From the NCBI GenBank assembly GCA_907163375.1, contig CAJQUW010006858.1, positions 216,001 through 280,000 of the forward strand: a DNA stretch of 64,000 nucleotides, given 5' to 3'. The translations under genes were made by a program, and so were the position numbers. The notes under the pieces were generated by a model. That model was given only the letters and a program-made list of their open reading frames with translations, searched no databases and was not told where the DNA came from. This DNA is from Prostheceraeus crozeri. Taxonomy: Eukaryota; Platyhelminthes; Polycladida; Euryleptidae. Position 1 is the first letter of the stretch, and each line of letters starts with the position of its first letter. This document shows positions 37,753 to 49,300 of this stretch, in pieces.

Positions 37753-40700
37753 ATGGAGTTTGAAATGGTTAAATATCTGCTCATTTTCTTTAAGAGCGAC
37801 AAAACGTTCGACATGCGCAGTGTTCAAGAGACCAAATCGTTCACAATGAATAATTTGATTGACGTCAGACTGCGTAATACAGTGCAAGTTGAAGCCAGCT
37901 ACGATGGTGAGTACTGCCAAGGCATTGTGATGCAAGTTGGCGAAGAGGCACACATGTTGAGGGCTGCTGAAGAACAATGTATCATGTTGAAGAGCAAGAA
38001 CTGGAGCATCGAGAAAATCTTTAAAGAAAGTGGGGTAGTACCGGAGATGTACACAGGTGGGCCCCGTCAGAGACTGACGAACATTCTGAGGATATTTACG
38101 GAGACTGAAACCGAAACTGAATCTACAGCAGATATACCTTGTAGAAAGGCAAAGACATCTTACGATGTAAGTGCTATCAGTTTATGGTAATGAGAGATTC
38201 TTCGTTTCAGACATTTGATTGCATATACAATATACATAGTCTACTTAGACAGACTTTACATACCACCTACCAGGGTTTCTTTCTTCCGCCTATCATCCCG
38301 TTTAGGCGGAAGTTAACTTCGCTTTGGCGGATGTATGCCCGCGGAAACTGTATGTCAGCAACAGTGCATTGAATCAAAGCATAATGATTCAAACTGTTAG
38401 TGTGTATCACTTAAGTAGTTCATTACATCATGGCAGTTCAATTTTTGTTTTTAATAATTTTCCTATGTACTACTACTGTATGTATGTAAACTACTGGTAT
38501 CCTATGTGATACATACGGAGGTGTGTAGCAAGTTACCGTAGACTTCTGCAGGCACCGAATTTATTATGATGATACCTTCAACAGTAGACTACCGCATTCC
38601 GCTTTTAAGTAGTACTGATGGTATTTTTAATAAATTGCTGCGTTTTCGCACTTGAATTCCCGGGCATGGCTGCACATTAAATAGGGAGTCGTGATGGTGT
38701 TAGGGAATGTGAACTAGGTCTGCTGATGATTCCTGATAGGATGAAATAGCAGCTATTCAGGTCTGTTCCCATTTTTCAACTGAGGTTGCGACTCAATATT
38801 TAATTATATCGTTTGCAACGGAGGTGTGTGATATTGCATAACTTCCGAAATAGTCATGCCGACATTTTATGCCAGAACAAGTGGAGAAATGGAATAATAT
38901 TAATGCTGACAGGACTGATCAATCAAGTTCAAGATCAATCCAAGTTTAATCTATCACTAATCATAGCTTTTATTCGTATTATTCAAAAGTAAAATAATTC
39001 ATTTATAGTTTCCATTTCAGAAAGCGATTCCACCTCAATTACCTCCTATTCCTGTCAGAACGTCAAGCCCCCGTGTCTGGAAAATCTGGTAAGTACATGT
39101 ACTTCAAATGGTATAATGTCAAATCCTAATAATGGACATTTACCTGAATTAGTGGCATCTAGTCTGAGTAGCCTACAGCATTTTGAGGAATCTTCGGTCA
39201 TTAGTAGTTGATGAATCTTTGCTAACTACATGTTCAGGGTGGACTATTTATCCCTTGCATTTTTTAGGAGAAATTGGACAACCTGAATTATGAGCAAGCT
39301 AGTATTAAAAATAAGCACTTAAATGAAGCAGTAATTGACATTTTTATTGTATTCATAACACAAACTTTCCAAATCCCTCGTTGCTATCAGTCCCCCACTG
39401 ATGCATCAATACTTTCAGCTTTATCTCCACGCTCGTTTGGACGACAGTTCTTTGGATGGCTTTCATGCTTTCTATTTCGAAAAGCTTTTCCATCCATTTT
39501 CGGATTTGCTCTCCTCTTGGAGGTTCGGTGTCATAGGTCCTTCGCAGTTTGTCCTTTACCATCCGCATTGCTTTATCTGAGCGATCTAATAACCATGCCG
39601 CAGCCTGAGTGAGAAATGGCATGTTGTAAGGCGATAAATCAACCATATCCAAGGAAGTTTGATTTTTGAAGTTGAGAGCCTATTTGCTGGTACATTGAAA
39701 GATATGCATTCCTTCAAAGATACCTAATTTTTTTAAAAAATTAACTTGAAAGAGTGTTTTGCATCTCTTAGCTTCTAAAACCCAAATCCAAGTAATAAGA
39801 TATCACAGTCGATTTTACCATTTCTAGAGATGCAATGTCATAGATCTCCCAACCATGTGCATAAGCATCGCATATTCCTAAATATGAGATAGTATCATAT
39901 ACGCATTAGGCTAGAATCACAATTTAAAATAGATCTTCTAGTTAGAATATCATTTACAATCAAGGCTTTTAAAAAGTGCAAGGGAATAGTGGCCCATCCT
40001 GTATATACCCAACAATGCTAATAGAGAATATTGCTTTGATTGTTTTAATGAGCAAATATTTGTAAATGCACGTTCATGTAAATGGATCCATGATGTTCGC
40101 TATCTCACACGCTCTGAAGTGAAGCATACCTAAGATTTTTGGCATTTCTGATCAGTAAACCGGCTAATTTGTATTTTCTTACCTGTTAATCGAAAATTGT
40201 AACCACCGCAATCTCTGGCTTAGCGATAAAATAATAATAAATATCATGATACTTTGCATGGATACAATGTAATCTCTCGTCCATTAATTTTACAGATGAA
40301 TGTTCTATTGGGATGTAAGGACGAAACAGTTGCCGGAACTGTTCGACGAATGCTAAATAAAACTTTGTCGCCTGACATGCAAATCCAAGTTAATTTTATC
40401 GGAACCGGTATGGCTCAGAGGGCTGGCTCTAATTTGACGGATGAGCAAATTAGTTTCAAGAAAGTATTTCTCCCCTTATATAATGGTAAGTCTCATGTTG
40501 ATTTTGATACTTTTGATAATCAAACGGCTTTACTTCCAATTGTTACTGTTAACACTAGAGAGGCGGCGGCGTCATTTTTGACGCTTTCGATTTATAAATC
40601 TGTCCTGCACTGTTGTATTATCATTAATCAGGATAATATCAGGTGACTTTTCCCAATTCGTATAGACCTTGTAATATGTATTAATGCTGAATTACGATAG

Positions 40701-41960
40701 TAAATGTCATCTAATTATAATCAGTAAAGCCTACAAACCAGAAGAAATGTTTCCTGGCATGTAATATGAAATACAGGATAAATTATCGAAAGGCGTCAAA
40801 AATGACGCCAGCCGCGCTTTTAAGTACATAGTTTAATTTTCAGCCTTTCTTGTGTTAATGGGAGGAACATTGAATTAGTGAAAAGTGTATCTTCAATGAA
40901 GACAGCTAAAATCACGCCCTCTTACTTTTTTCAATGCAGTATTCATTTTAATTGAATCTTGTATTAGCGCAAGCCTAATACGCCTGAATCCGAACCGTTG
41001 GCATTAATTATTTCTTAAAAAAGTGGGATATACATGTACATTTGATAACGGTAGATGAATGATCTCAACTATTTTTACTCAAATTTATTGACCATTTCAC
41101 TAATTCAGTCTTGTGCTCCTTTTCTATTTTTTTCATTGATAATTCATCTTCATCAATAATTTGAATAATGATGAAAATGTATACTACTGTGATAACAGAA
41201 TTGATGATAGGTATATTGTTCGATTTGTTAAACCTGATCATAGTAGGTATTATTGCTAGTGGATTTAATGTTGCATGTCGTAGCTTTTTAAAATAAAGGA
41301 TATCTGCCCAACTGAAGTATGACAAAATTTTCCCCAATTTTTATGAAGTTCTCATCCCTTCTTCACCTATCTTCCTCCAACTCCTCCCGAAGCAACCTAC
41401 ATAGACGCTCTACGTCCTCTATGAAATTGTTAATCTCAAAACCTCCGCTGAAAACCGTTGGCGCTCTCACGTTCACAATTGCTGCCGCTCAGATTTGAAA
41501 TTAACTTACTTTTACATTGAAGGCAATTACCTCACTCTCCCGTTTCAAAAAGCTGATCTCAAGGCTGAACTCCTGCATAAGACCTTCTCGTGAACATTTT
41601 CTGCATCAGTGCCCTTGAAGTTTCCCTCAAATTGATCAGTTATTGAATTTCTAAATATAGTCGTGCAGAACTATGATAGAGCATTAAGCAGTAATTTCAA
41701 ACATGTTTTTTGTTCGCTACTTTATTTCAGTGTAACATTTTATATCATATTAATACTTCTTAGTTATATCTAGTACTAATTTAATTTCAGAATGTTTCAC
41801 GAAGTTATACGAAGGTGGCATTAGCGAACGCGAGGTTGAAAAGGCTTGCATCGCTTCTCTCAAGGGAGCGAAAAACCACGCTGGTGGTCGAAAAAGGCGA
41901 GCGAGTGGAGCCCACAAGAAGCCGCACAGACAGCTGTTTATCGACTCGGATTCTGATTGA
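37753..41960 (+). CDS. multi-exon gene, possibly BEN/DUF4806-like
   Basis: Exon 37753-38166 follows an AG and ends at GTAAGT: MEFEMVKYLLIFFKSDKTFD, LIDVRLRNTVQVEAS, and YDGEYCQGIVMQVG (a small beta-barrel-like stretch). Exon 39021-39088 has acceptor TTTCAG and donor GTAAGT: PPQLPPIPVRTSSPRVWKIW. Exon 40296-40485 (acceptor TTACAG, donor GTAAGT) reads MNVLLGCKDETVAGTVRRML and FKKVFLPLYN; its phase fits exon 41791-41960 (acceptor TTTCAG), which gives CFTKLYEGGISEREVEKACI and a basic tail, ending in TGA. The link between 39088 and 40296 is not resolved. It may be the accessory gene of the neighbouring CACTA-like element or a host gene. Confidence 0.45.
38190..39020. other. intron-like non-coding DNA
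   Basis: No domain or repeat recognised. Short inverted word CCGCCTATCATCCCGTTTAGGCGG near 38287 could form a hairpin. The stretches 39090-40295 and 40486-41790 are likewise without recognised features. Confidence 0.4.
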
Positions 41961-42424
41961 TCGTGTTGGATAACCGTGTACACTTCTGTGCATTTTTGAA
42001 AGTAGTTTTCTTCCATGACTTAACCTGTCCTGTTCTGAATAGGGCAATCATAGCTGAAGACCGTAATTTGCATATATTTTTATACATGTATAATGTTATT
42101 CTAATATAATAGATGGGTCGTTGTCAGTTATGACTTTTTAGTTCCTTTTTTGGTGTTGGTAAGTAATTCAGATAGTGGTCAAGCAGTTATGACCTGTTAA
42201 ACTGAATAAAAAATTCATGAGAGTAAAAGCAAGAGAAAACATGGGTTGGTAGACCGTAGGCAAGCGTCGGGTGTGCCAACCCTGCACCGTCGGCTGAGCG
42301 GACACGCGTAGCGGTTCACCCAACCACGATTCACCGGGACAAAATGCCGTTGGCACACCGGCAACGTCTCGTGGTTGGCCCTACGAATATTTTTACACTG
42401 GGTAGGCTTGTGGAACGTTTTTAG
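41961..42424. other. non-coding gap before the gag fragment
   Basis: A GC-richer stretch (about 42240-42380) with CCGTCGGC and CGTGGTTGG words. No coding frame supported. It may be the transition into the Gypsy fragment. Confidence 0.35.
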
Positions 42425-42888
42425 CTGATGATCCGATTAGTCTTACATTTGATACAGCTGTGAGAAAAGCTGAAGCGTGGGAAACAGCTAGATCCGACAG
42501 TTCTAAGCTAGACACTTCTGATAACAGAAGTCAGGTTTGCCAAGTATCGCAAAAACACAATTGCAGTTCACTATCTCAGTCTCACACCTCTAATCAACAG
42601 AAACAGTCCTTGAAGAAGAAAAATACGACTTTTACGTCGAAATCAAATGCAAAAAGAATGTGTTATCGCTGTGGCTCAGCGGAGCATATGGCGAATTCTC
42701 CTGATTGTCCAGCAATATCTGCTAAATGCACAACATGTCTGAAAATTGGTCATTATGCCCGAGTATGTAAGTCAAAAGTACCAGACACAAATAGCCATAA
42801 GTCCGAGAAAGATCAAAAGATGCAGTCAACTCAGAAAAAAGCTGATCTTGCTTTAACGGTATGGGGAGGCACGTCCTTGAATTGCATA
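42425..42888 (+). pseudogene. Gypsy-type gag fragment with two zinc knuckles
   Basis: The frame reads DDPISLTFDTAVRKAEAWE, a gag C-terminal helix, then CYRCGSAEHMANSPDC and CTTCLKIGHYARVC, two CCHC-type knuckles, then a Lys/Ser/Gln tail. It is cut at 42889 by the end of an X-related element, so protease and RT are absent here. Its sequence is unlike the gag of the complete Gypsy at 46382, so it is a separate family. Confidence 0.7.
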
Positions 42889-43535
42889 GGGGCAATTCTA
42901 ATTTAAAGTGCCCCTTTTCGTGTTTTTCTGTCTTTTTAATGTAGTGACCGCAATATTGGGTGGATTTCGATGGGTTTTTTTAGTTTTATAGGTTCTAAAC
43001 TAGAACTATAATCTTCAAAAATAGTAGCGAAGTTGGAAAAAATCAAAAATTTCCGTGTCCACAAGCCAAGTACTGATATTCAGGTATATTTCTTGATCGA
43101 TTCAAGTCATGTAATATGTTGTAACAATATATTTTCTAAAAGGGAAAGATTTGAACTTTTCACGAAAAACATTCTCGGTATGTAGAAACTTTTTATAACG
43201 GCAAAAATCCAGATGAATCCATGTCCATGATTTTTTGAAGTCTGACCGACGTTTCTGCAATTTTTTACTTCGGATGCCTTTCTTTTGTAGTTACTTATGT
43301 AGATATTTAATTCTAAATATATTGTAGTGCAATTTTGGTATGAGGAAGTTGATTTTGGCACTTGAATCGTATGATTCTTTCATGAAATGACTCACAAACG
43401 TTCAAAAATGTAACGGTTTTTGAAAAATAACAAAAATGCAGAGAACGTAGTCTGACCGACGGCCATATTCCATCTCTCGTGGTTCAAATAACGAATATTA
43501 TATAGGCTTAAGCACGTTATAGCTAGCCGATATGC
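42889..43535. mobile_element. left end of an element related to X
   Basis: Starts GGGGCAATTCTAATTTAAAG, closely matching the X TIR, and interrupts a gag frame. The X motif TCTGACCGACG recurs at about 43242 and 43451. No second TIR is found before piggyBac C begins at 43540, so the right part is missing or beyond recognition. No coding. Confidence 0.6.
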
Positions 43536-43554
43536 TTAACCCAGTAATGCCCCG

Positions 43555-43942
43555 GGTAGCAGATATGCTACCATAACTTCAACGACACAAATCATGCATA
43601 CAATTTCCAATTCTATCATAGTTGCTCATTGTAGCACTAGTGCTACCCATTGTCTATTCTTAAAATGAATTTGATCGATATCCGTCATATTTCAAAGTCG
43701 GGCGGCAAATTTGAATATTGTTCTCATCAGGTGCTGTTAACATGTTAAGTTCTTTCACGTCTTTCGCATAGAAATATATTTATATTTTCGACTAAATCAT
43801 TATCATGGAATATTCAGGACTTGTACTGTAGTGTCACATAACCGGTTAGATAACATGCCTAGTATAAATTATATCAAGTGGTGCATTTCTGCTACCACGA
43901 GAATTACCGTATGTAAATTATGTTGGTAGCTGATATGCTACC
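43555..43942 (+). repeat. subterminal palindromes of piggyBac C
   Basis: GGTAGC-AGATAT-GCTACC (43555-43572), the perfect 16-bp palindrome GTAGCACTAGTGCTAC (43631-43646), an imperfect GTGGTGC...GCTACCAC (43878-43898) and GGTAGC-TGATAT-GCTACC (43925-43942). Confidence 0.8.
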
Positions 43943-43945
43943 ATT

Positions 43946-44588
43946 AATGACAAAAGTAAAATACTGAAAATACTGGATAAATTCAACACTGACAACACTG
44001 ATGACGATTTAGACAAAAGTGACAAAGCATGGAAAATTCGCCCATTCATGGAGGCTCTGAGACAAAATTGCTTAAAGATCAGGCCTAATCAAAATCAATG
44101 TATTGATGAAATATCAATTTCTTACCGAGGCAAAAAAGGACCAAGGCAATACAACCCAAAAAAAAAATGCGAAATGGCACTTTACGGTGTTTGCCAGGGC
44201 GGACCCTACCGGCATTATTCATGACTTTTATCTTTACACAGGTGCGACTGGAGAAAAGCCAAGTGCAGCTGGTGTAAGTGGTGATCACATCATTCGTTTG
44301 GTGAAAAACCTACCCGAAGGAATTCCTTTCAAAATTTGTGCGGATAATTATTTTGTAGGATTACCCATGACACGATATTTACAAAGCAAAGGCTTTCATT
44401 TTACAGGAACATTTAGATACGGACGACTGCGGCCAAACTTCGTATCTGACAAGGAGTTGAAGGCAAAAGGAAGAGGTTCAGTGGATTATTGCGTTCAACA
44501 AGAAGACAACATAGTTGCAGTAAAATGGTTTGACAACCGTTTTGTTTTTATTGTCTCTACATACGTTGGTGTAGAGCCAATGATGACC
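43946..44588 (+). pseudogene. piggyBac C transposase, middle part
   Basis: Begins in the DDD domain (DKAWKIRPFMEALRQN, CIDEISISYRGKKGPRQY), shifts frame in an A-run near 44160, and continues WHFTVFARADPTGIIHDFYL, IPFKICADNYFVGLPM (second D), RPNFVSDKELKAKGRGSV and VAVKWFDNRFVFIVSTY. It breaks at the Penelope insertion (44588). The N-terminal 100 or so residues are absent. The rest is at 50698-51231. Confidence 0.85.
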
Positions 44589-44704
44589 GAGCAGAGTTTA
44601 TTCGCAAACATGTTTCTGTGGCGTCGGTGGCCACCATCATCAGTGCATAGAGATAAAATACAATAAAGAGTTGGTTTTTATACAAATTTACAATCACTGG
44701 AAAA

Positions 44705-45514
44705 TCAATAAAGTAAAAGTAGCTCTGATTGGATGTTGTTGTTCATCAGTTGATTCTTGTTGGTGAAAGATTTGATGTATAGCGATTCAGCAATTTTAGT
44801 GTATGGCGTTTTCATCATTATTTTGAAATTTTCTTTCTTTGGTATATGCTCGTGCATTGAAATTTCGGATGGTGGTCGTCCTTTAAGGTGTTCGTTAATT
44901 CGTTTGTGCAAATGGCGACGAGTCTCTCCGAAGTAGCTTTTATTGCATAGCTCACAAGAGTATTTGTATACGAGGGAAGAGCATTCGTCAAAAGGAATTT
45001 CGTCTTTATTTTTTACAAAGTTTTGACTTTTCAAGGTGGTGATGGCAACTTTCAGCGTGATTTTTTCCAAACTTTTATTTATTTGCTTGACCTTGGATTT
45101 TATTTCGCTCAAAGTACTGCCGATGAAGGGTAATTTCCAGTACATATCTACTTTTTCACTGTCTTCATTTTCATTTTTTCTTTTAGGACTTTTTTCAAAT
45201 ATTCTTTCAATTTGCTTCGGGTGATATCCATTTTGTACGAAGATTTCACGAACGATATTTTTATTGTTCTCACGGTCGAGGGGGTCACTAGTCAATCTTT
45301 GTGATCTGTTGAATAGAGCTTGTATGGCATTATTTTTGTAGGAATCTGGACAGTGTGATTTTTTGTGGGTATAGACCAGATTGTTCGTTTTCTTTAGAGT
45401 CCAATTCGTGCCGATTGACCTGTCTTTAAATTTCACGAGCATGTCGAGAAATTGGATAGTATTATCTTCAGGCTTCTCTGTAGTGAACTGGATAGCCGGA
45501 TGGATTGAGTTCAT
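44705..45514 (-). pseudogene. Penelope RT C-terminus with GIY-YIG-type endonuclease
   Basis: 269 codons on the minus strand: the last part of the RT (IQFLDMLVKFKDRSIGTNW, then CPDSYKNNAIQALFNRSQRL) followed by the endonuclease (YKYSCELCNKSYFGETRRHL and HKRINEHLKG), which has the CxxC-linked GIY-YIG variant found in Penelope-like elements. The RT palm is missing because of 5-prime truncation. Stop near 44705. Confidence 0.88.
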
Positions 45515-45545
45515 ACATTTTAAGAAGGCACTTGCTTCGGCTTCG

Positions 45546-45929
45546 CCTCGTATACAAATACTCTTGTGAGCTATGCAATAAAAGCTACTTCGGAGAGACT
45601 CGTCGCCATTTGCACAAACGAATTAACGAACACCTTAAAGGACGACCACCATCCGAAATTTCAATGCACGAGCATATACCAAAGAAAGAAAATTTCAAAA
45701 TAATGATGAAAACGCCATACACTAAAATTGCTGAATCGCTATACATCAAATCTTTCACCAACAAGAATCAACTGATGAACAACAACATCCAATCAGAGCT
45801 ACTTTTACTTTATTGATTTTCCAGTGATTGTAAATTTGTATAAAAACCAACTCTTTATTGTATTTTATCTCTATGCACTGATGATGGTGGCCACCGACGC
45901 CACAGAAACATGTTTGCGAATAAACTCTG
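45546..45929 (+). repeat. inverted copy of the Penelope 3-prime end
   Basis: The 384-bp arm encodes the same GIY-YIG segment on the plus strand with identical residues. By eye I find no difference from the left arm. Confidence 0.88.
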
Positions 45930-45982
45930 TTCAAAATTTACGGCTCCTCTCTCTCAAACCAATGATGACCATTGAACGTTAC

Positions 45983-46139
45983 TGATGTATCGCATATAAC
46001 AATGAATGTTTTTGTTTAACTAACGCTTGTAACTGAACAATTTAAATATACGACGATCTGAGACGAAATAGAAAACACGTGAATGAACGAGACTTGCTTT
46101 GTTAAGTAAACGGAACGTTGGCTAGCGCAGGATATATCA
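45983..46139 (+). repeat. Gypsy 5-prime LTR
   Basis: 157 bp, starts TGATGTATCGCATATAAC and ends GATATATCA. Identical by eye to 50536-50692. Unusually short for a Gypsy LTR. Confidence 0.95.
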
Positions 46140-46381
46140 GTGGTGCTAGGAGTGAGATTAACTTGTCAACGTCATTCTGCGCCTGCTGTCAACGGCTTTC
46201 GTCTGAACGAGTGAATTAGCAGGTTGATTCTTCGTCAGTTATACCACAGCGAGTGAGTTGGTCTTCGCTGCGTTAGTTACACTTCGCGATCGAGTGAATT
46301 CAATTCTTCGGATCGTACAATCATTCGGCAAGATATTCGACGTTCTTCGCATCGTGTGTTCTCAAATACGATCGTTCAAAA

Positions 46382-49300
46382 ATGGCTTTATCTGCAAGTG
46401 ACTTGAAAGACATATTGAAAAATCAGCAAGAACAGTTCGAGCTTCTTCTAAAAAGTCTAAGTGTTGGAACTTCCACTTCTCCTAATTTGTCGTTGCCCAA
46501 GTTCGAGGCGTTCGACAAGGGAAAGGAAAAGTTTACTCAGTATGTCGAAAGGCTGCAGCACCATTTTGATTTACACGATACCAAGGATAGTACAACACAA
46601 CGTGCATGTTTGCTGGCATCTGTCGGAGCTAGCACATATCAACTGTTGAAAAATCTATACAGTGGAGAAGATCTGACTTCAAAGACTTTCATTGAATTGA
46701 TTGAAAAGCTAACAATTCACTTCAAAGAAGCAGTGAATAAACACGCCGCACGGTACGATTTTAACTCTACAGACTTGAAGCCAGGTCAAACATACGCGGA
46801 TTGGGTCGCTACATTGCGAGGTCTGGGTGCGGATTGTGAATTCGCCTGCCCAAAGGCTGGTTGTTCCGCATCTTACATTGATGACATTCGACGCACTCCT
46901 CATGCTGAGGTTCGACGACAGTGTTTACAAGACTCGAAGCTTACTGTAGACACAGTGATACAGAAAGCACAGTCGTACCTACAGACATGTAGGTCAGTGC
47001 AAGTTGTGCAAGGCGCCGATGTAAGTTCAGATTGTGCTACTGCTGCTACGGTGAATCGAATCGCACCTTACTACAACAAAGGCAAGAGAGGCAAAAGTGC
47101 AGCAAATCGACGCAGCTTGCAATTTCAACAAGGGACGAATACAGCTCGCAAAGTTAGTGGTCAAAGCCAACAGCGTTTTAGTCTCAGCAAAGGTTGTCCT
47201 GGGTGCTATGTCAAGCACGAGAGGAAAGACTGTCCTGCTAATAATCAAATATGCAGAAAATGCAATAGAAAAAATCACTTCGCTTCCGTGTGTCGTAGTC
47301 AGTCAAAGGGTACCAGCAATGCAAACCAGATAAGTGAGGCTGAAATCGAAGTTCACTATGTGAGCGCGGTTGTTGAGCAAGTGCAAAGGAAGAAGAATCA
47401 AATCTTCATTGCTGCAACAGTCAATGGAAAGCAAATGTACTTTCAGTGGGATACCGGCGCTACATACTCTATGGTTGGACTGGATGGATACGAATCAATC
47501 GGATCACCTGTTATCACTGCAACATCCGCTATTCTGAGAACTTACGATGGTCACAACCTGTCTGTTAAAGGGAAATGTACGGTCACAGTGCAAGTAGGCC
47601 AGACAACTAAAGTGTTGCCTCTGTTCGTTCTTAACGAGAGAAAGTATGCAAACTTGTTTGGTCTGCCCTGGTCAGATGAATTCGGCATGACACAGCATGG
47701 ACTGTCCTCTCTTGACAGTTCACCGATTGAAACATCAGTCTTCTATGTTTCGGAAAATGACAAGAAACGGAAGTTAGACGAGATGATGCTTCGGTATTCT
47801 TCGGTTTTCCAGTCAGGTCTGGGACTGTGCTCGAAAACGAAGGCGCACATACAACTGAAGAATGATGCTACACCTGTGTTTCGGAAAGCAAGGCCTATAC
47901 CGTTTTCCCAAAAGCAAGCTTTGCAGGAAGAATTAAACCGTCTCGAGGGACAAGGAATTATCGAGAAGATTGCATATAGTGATTGGGCTGTTCCCATAGT
48001 TGTCGTCTCCAAGCCAAACGGCAAGCTTCGTGTGTGTGGTGACTTCATCGATGTGAATCGACAATCAAATACACAACAGCATCCGCTACCTCATATTGAC
48101 GATTTGTGCGGAAAGATCAGCGATGGCAAGTTCTTCACAACACTCGACATGTCTGATGTCTACTTTCAAGTAGAGCTAGATGAAGAGTCAAAGAAGATAT
48201 GCGTCATAAATACGCCATTCGGTATCTTCAAATATCATCGCATGCCCTTTGGGATATCATCAGCACCATCAATTTTTCAGCAAATAATGGACCAAATGAT
48301 CAATTCACTGCCAGGAACTGCCGCATTCTTGGATGATATTATTGTCACTGGTCGAGACGAAACGGAACATTGGGAAAACTTTGAACGCGTGATAGCTGCA
48401 TTATCAGATTTTGGATTTCGCATTAGACCTGAAAAATGTTCTTGGGTGAAACCGAAATGCGAGTATCTGGGCTTCGAATTTTCTTCACAAGGACGTCGAC
48501 CTTCTCCATCGGCAATAACAGCAGTAACACCGCTTCCAAGACCATCCTCGTGTGATGAAGTCAAGGCTTTCTTGGGTAAAGTCGGATATTATTCTGCTTT
48601 CATCCCTCAAATGGCTTCCAAAGCAGCACCTCTATATGCATTATTGCAGAAGAATGTCAAGTTTCAATGGAAAGAGAAGGAAGAAAAGGCGTTTCAGGAC
48701 CTCAAGCAAATCATCGCCGAAGCTGTGAGTTTAACGCACTATGATCCTTCAAAGCAACTTGTTTTGGCAACTGATGCTTCGCCATACGGAACGGGTGCTG
48801 TACTGTCACAGATCGAAGACGGTGAGGAAAAGCCAATCGCCTTTGCAAGCAAGACACTGACTGCAGCTCAGAAGCGCTACTCACAATTGGATAGAGAGGG
48901 ACTTGGAGTGATATTTGGCGTGACGAAGTTTCACAAATTCATTTTCGGACGAAAATTTACATTGCAATTGGACAATAAGCCACTAACTGCAATATTTTCA
49001 CCTGAGAGAAATATTCCTACAATGGCCGCACAGAGACTGACAAGATGGTCCTTGAAACTGCGTGCTTATGACTTCGAGATCCGATTTCGTCCTACGTCTA
49101 AACACTCAAACGCAGATTGCTTGAGTAGACTGCCAGTTGGCCCAGATGAAAACTTTGACAGGATCGAAACTCTCGAAGAAGAAGAAACTGTCAATCTGAT
49201 AAAAAACACTTTGTTCGAGTCTCCTATTGACTTGACTGATGTCATACGGGAAACAGAGAAGGACAAGACATTGACAGAAGTCAAGAGACACATCGTAAAC

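Larger units (their letters stand above)
44589..45958 (-). mobile_element. Penelope-like element with inverted arms
   Basis: A 12-bp direct repeat CCAATGATGACC flanks it (44577-44588, 45959-45970). The left part carries the 3-prime half of a Penelope ORF on the minus strand. The right part repeats its last 384 bp in inverted orientation (arms 44592-44975 and 45546-45929), giving a snap-back layout. 5-prime truncation with partial inversion is usual for this class. The 12-bp duplication shows one integration event. Confidence 0.88.

Noticed and set aside
45505-45816. Treating the plus-strand GIY-YIG frame as a second Penelope gene
   Set aside because: It is the inverted arm of the same insertion, enclosed by the same 12-bp duplication.
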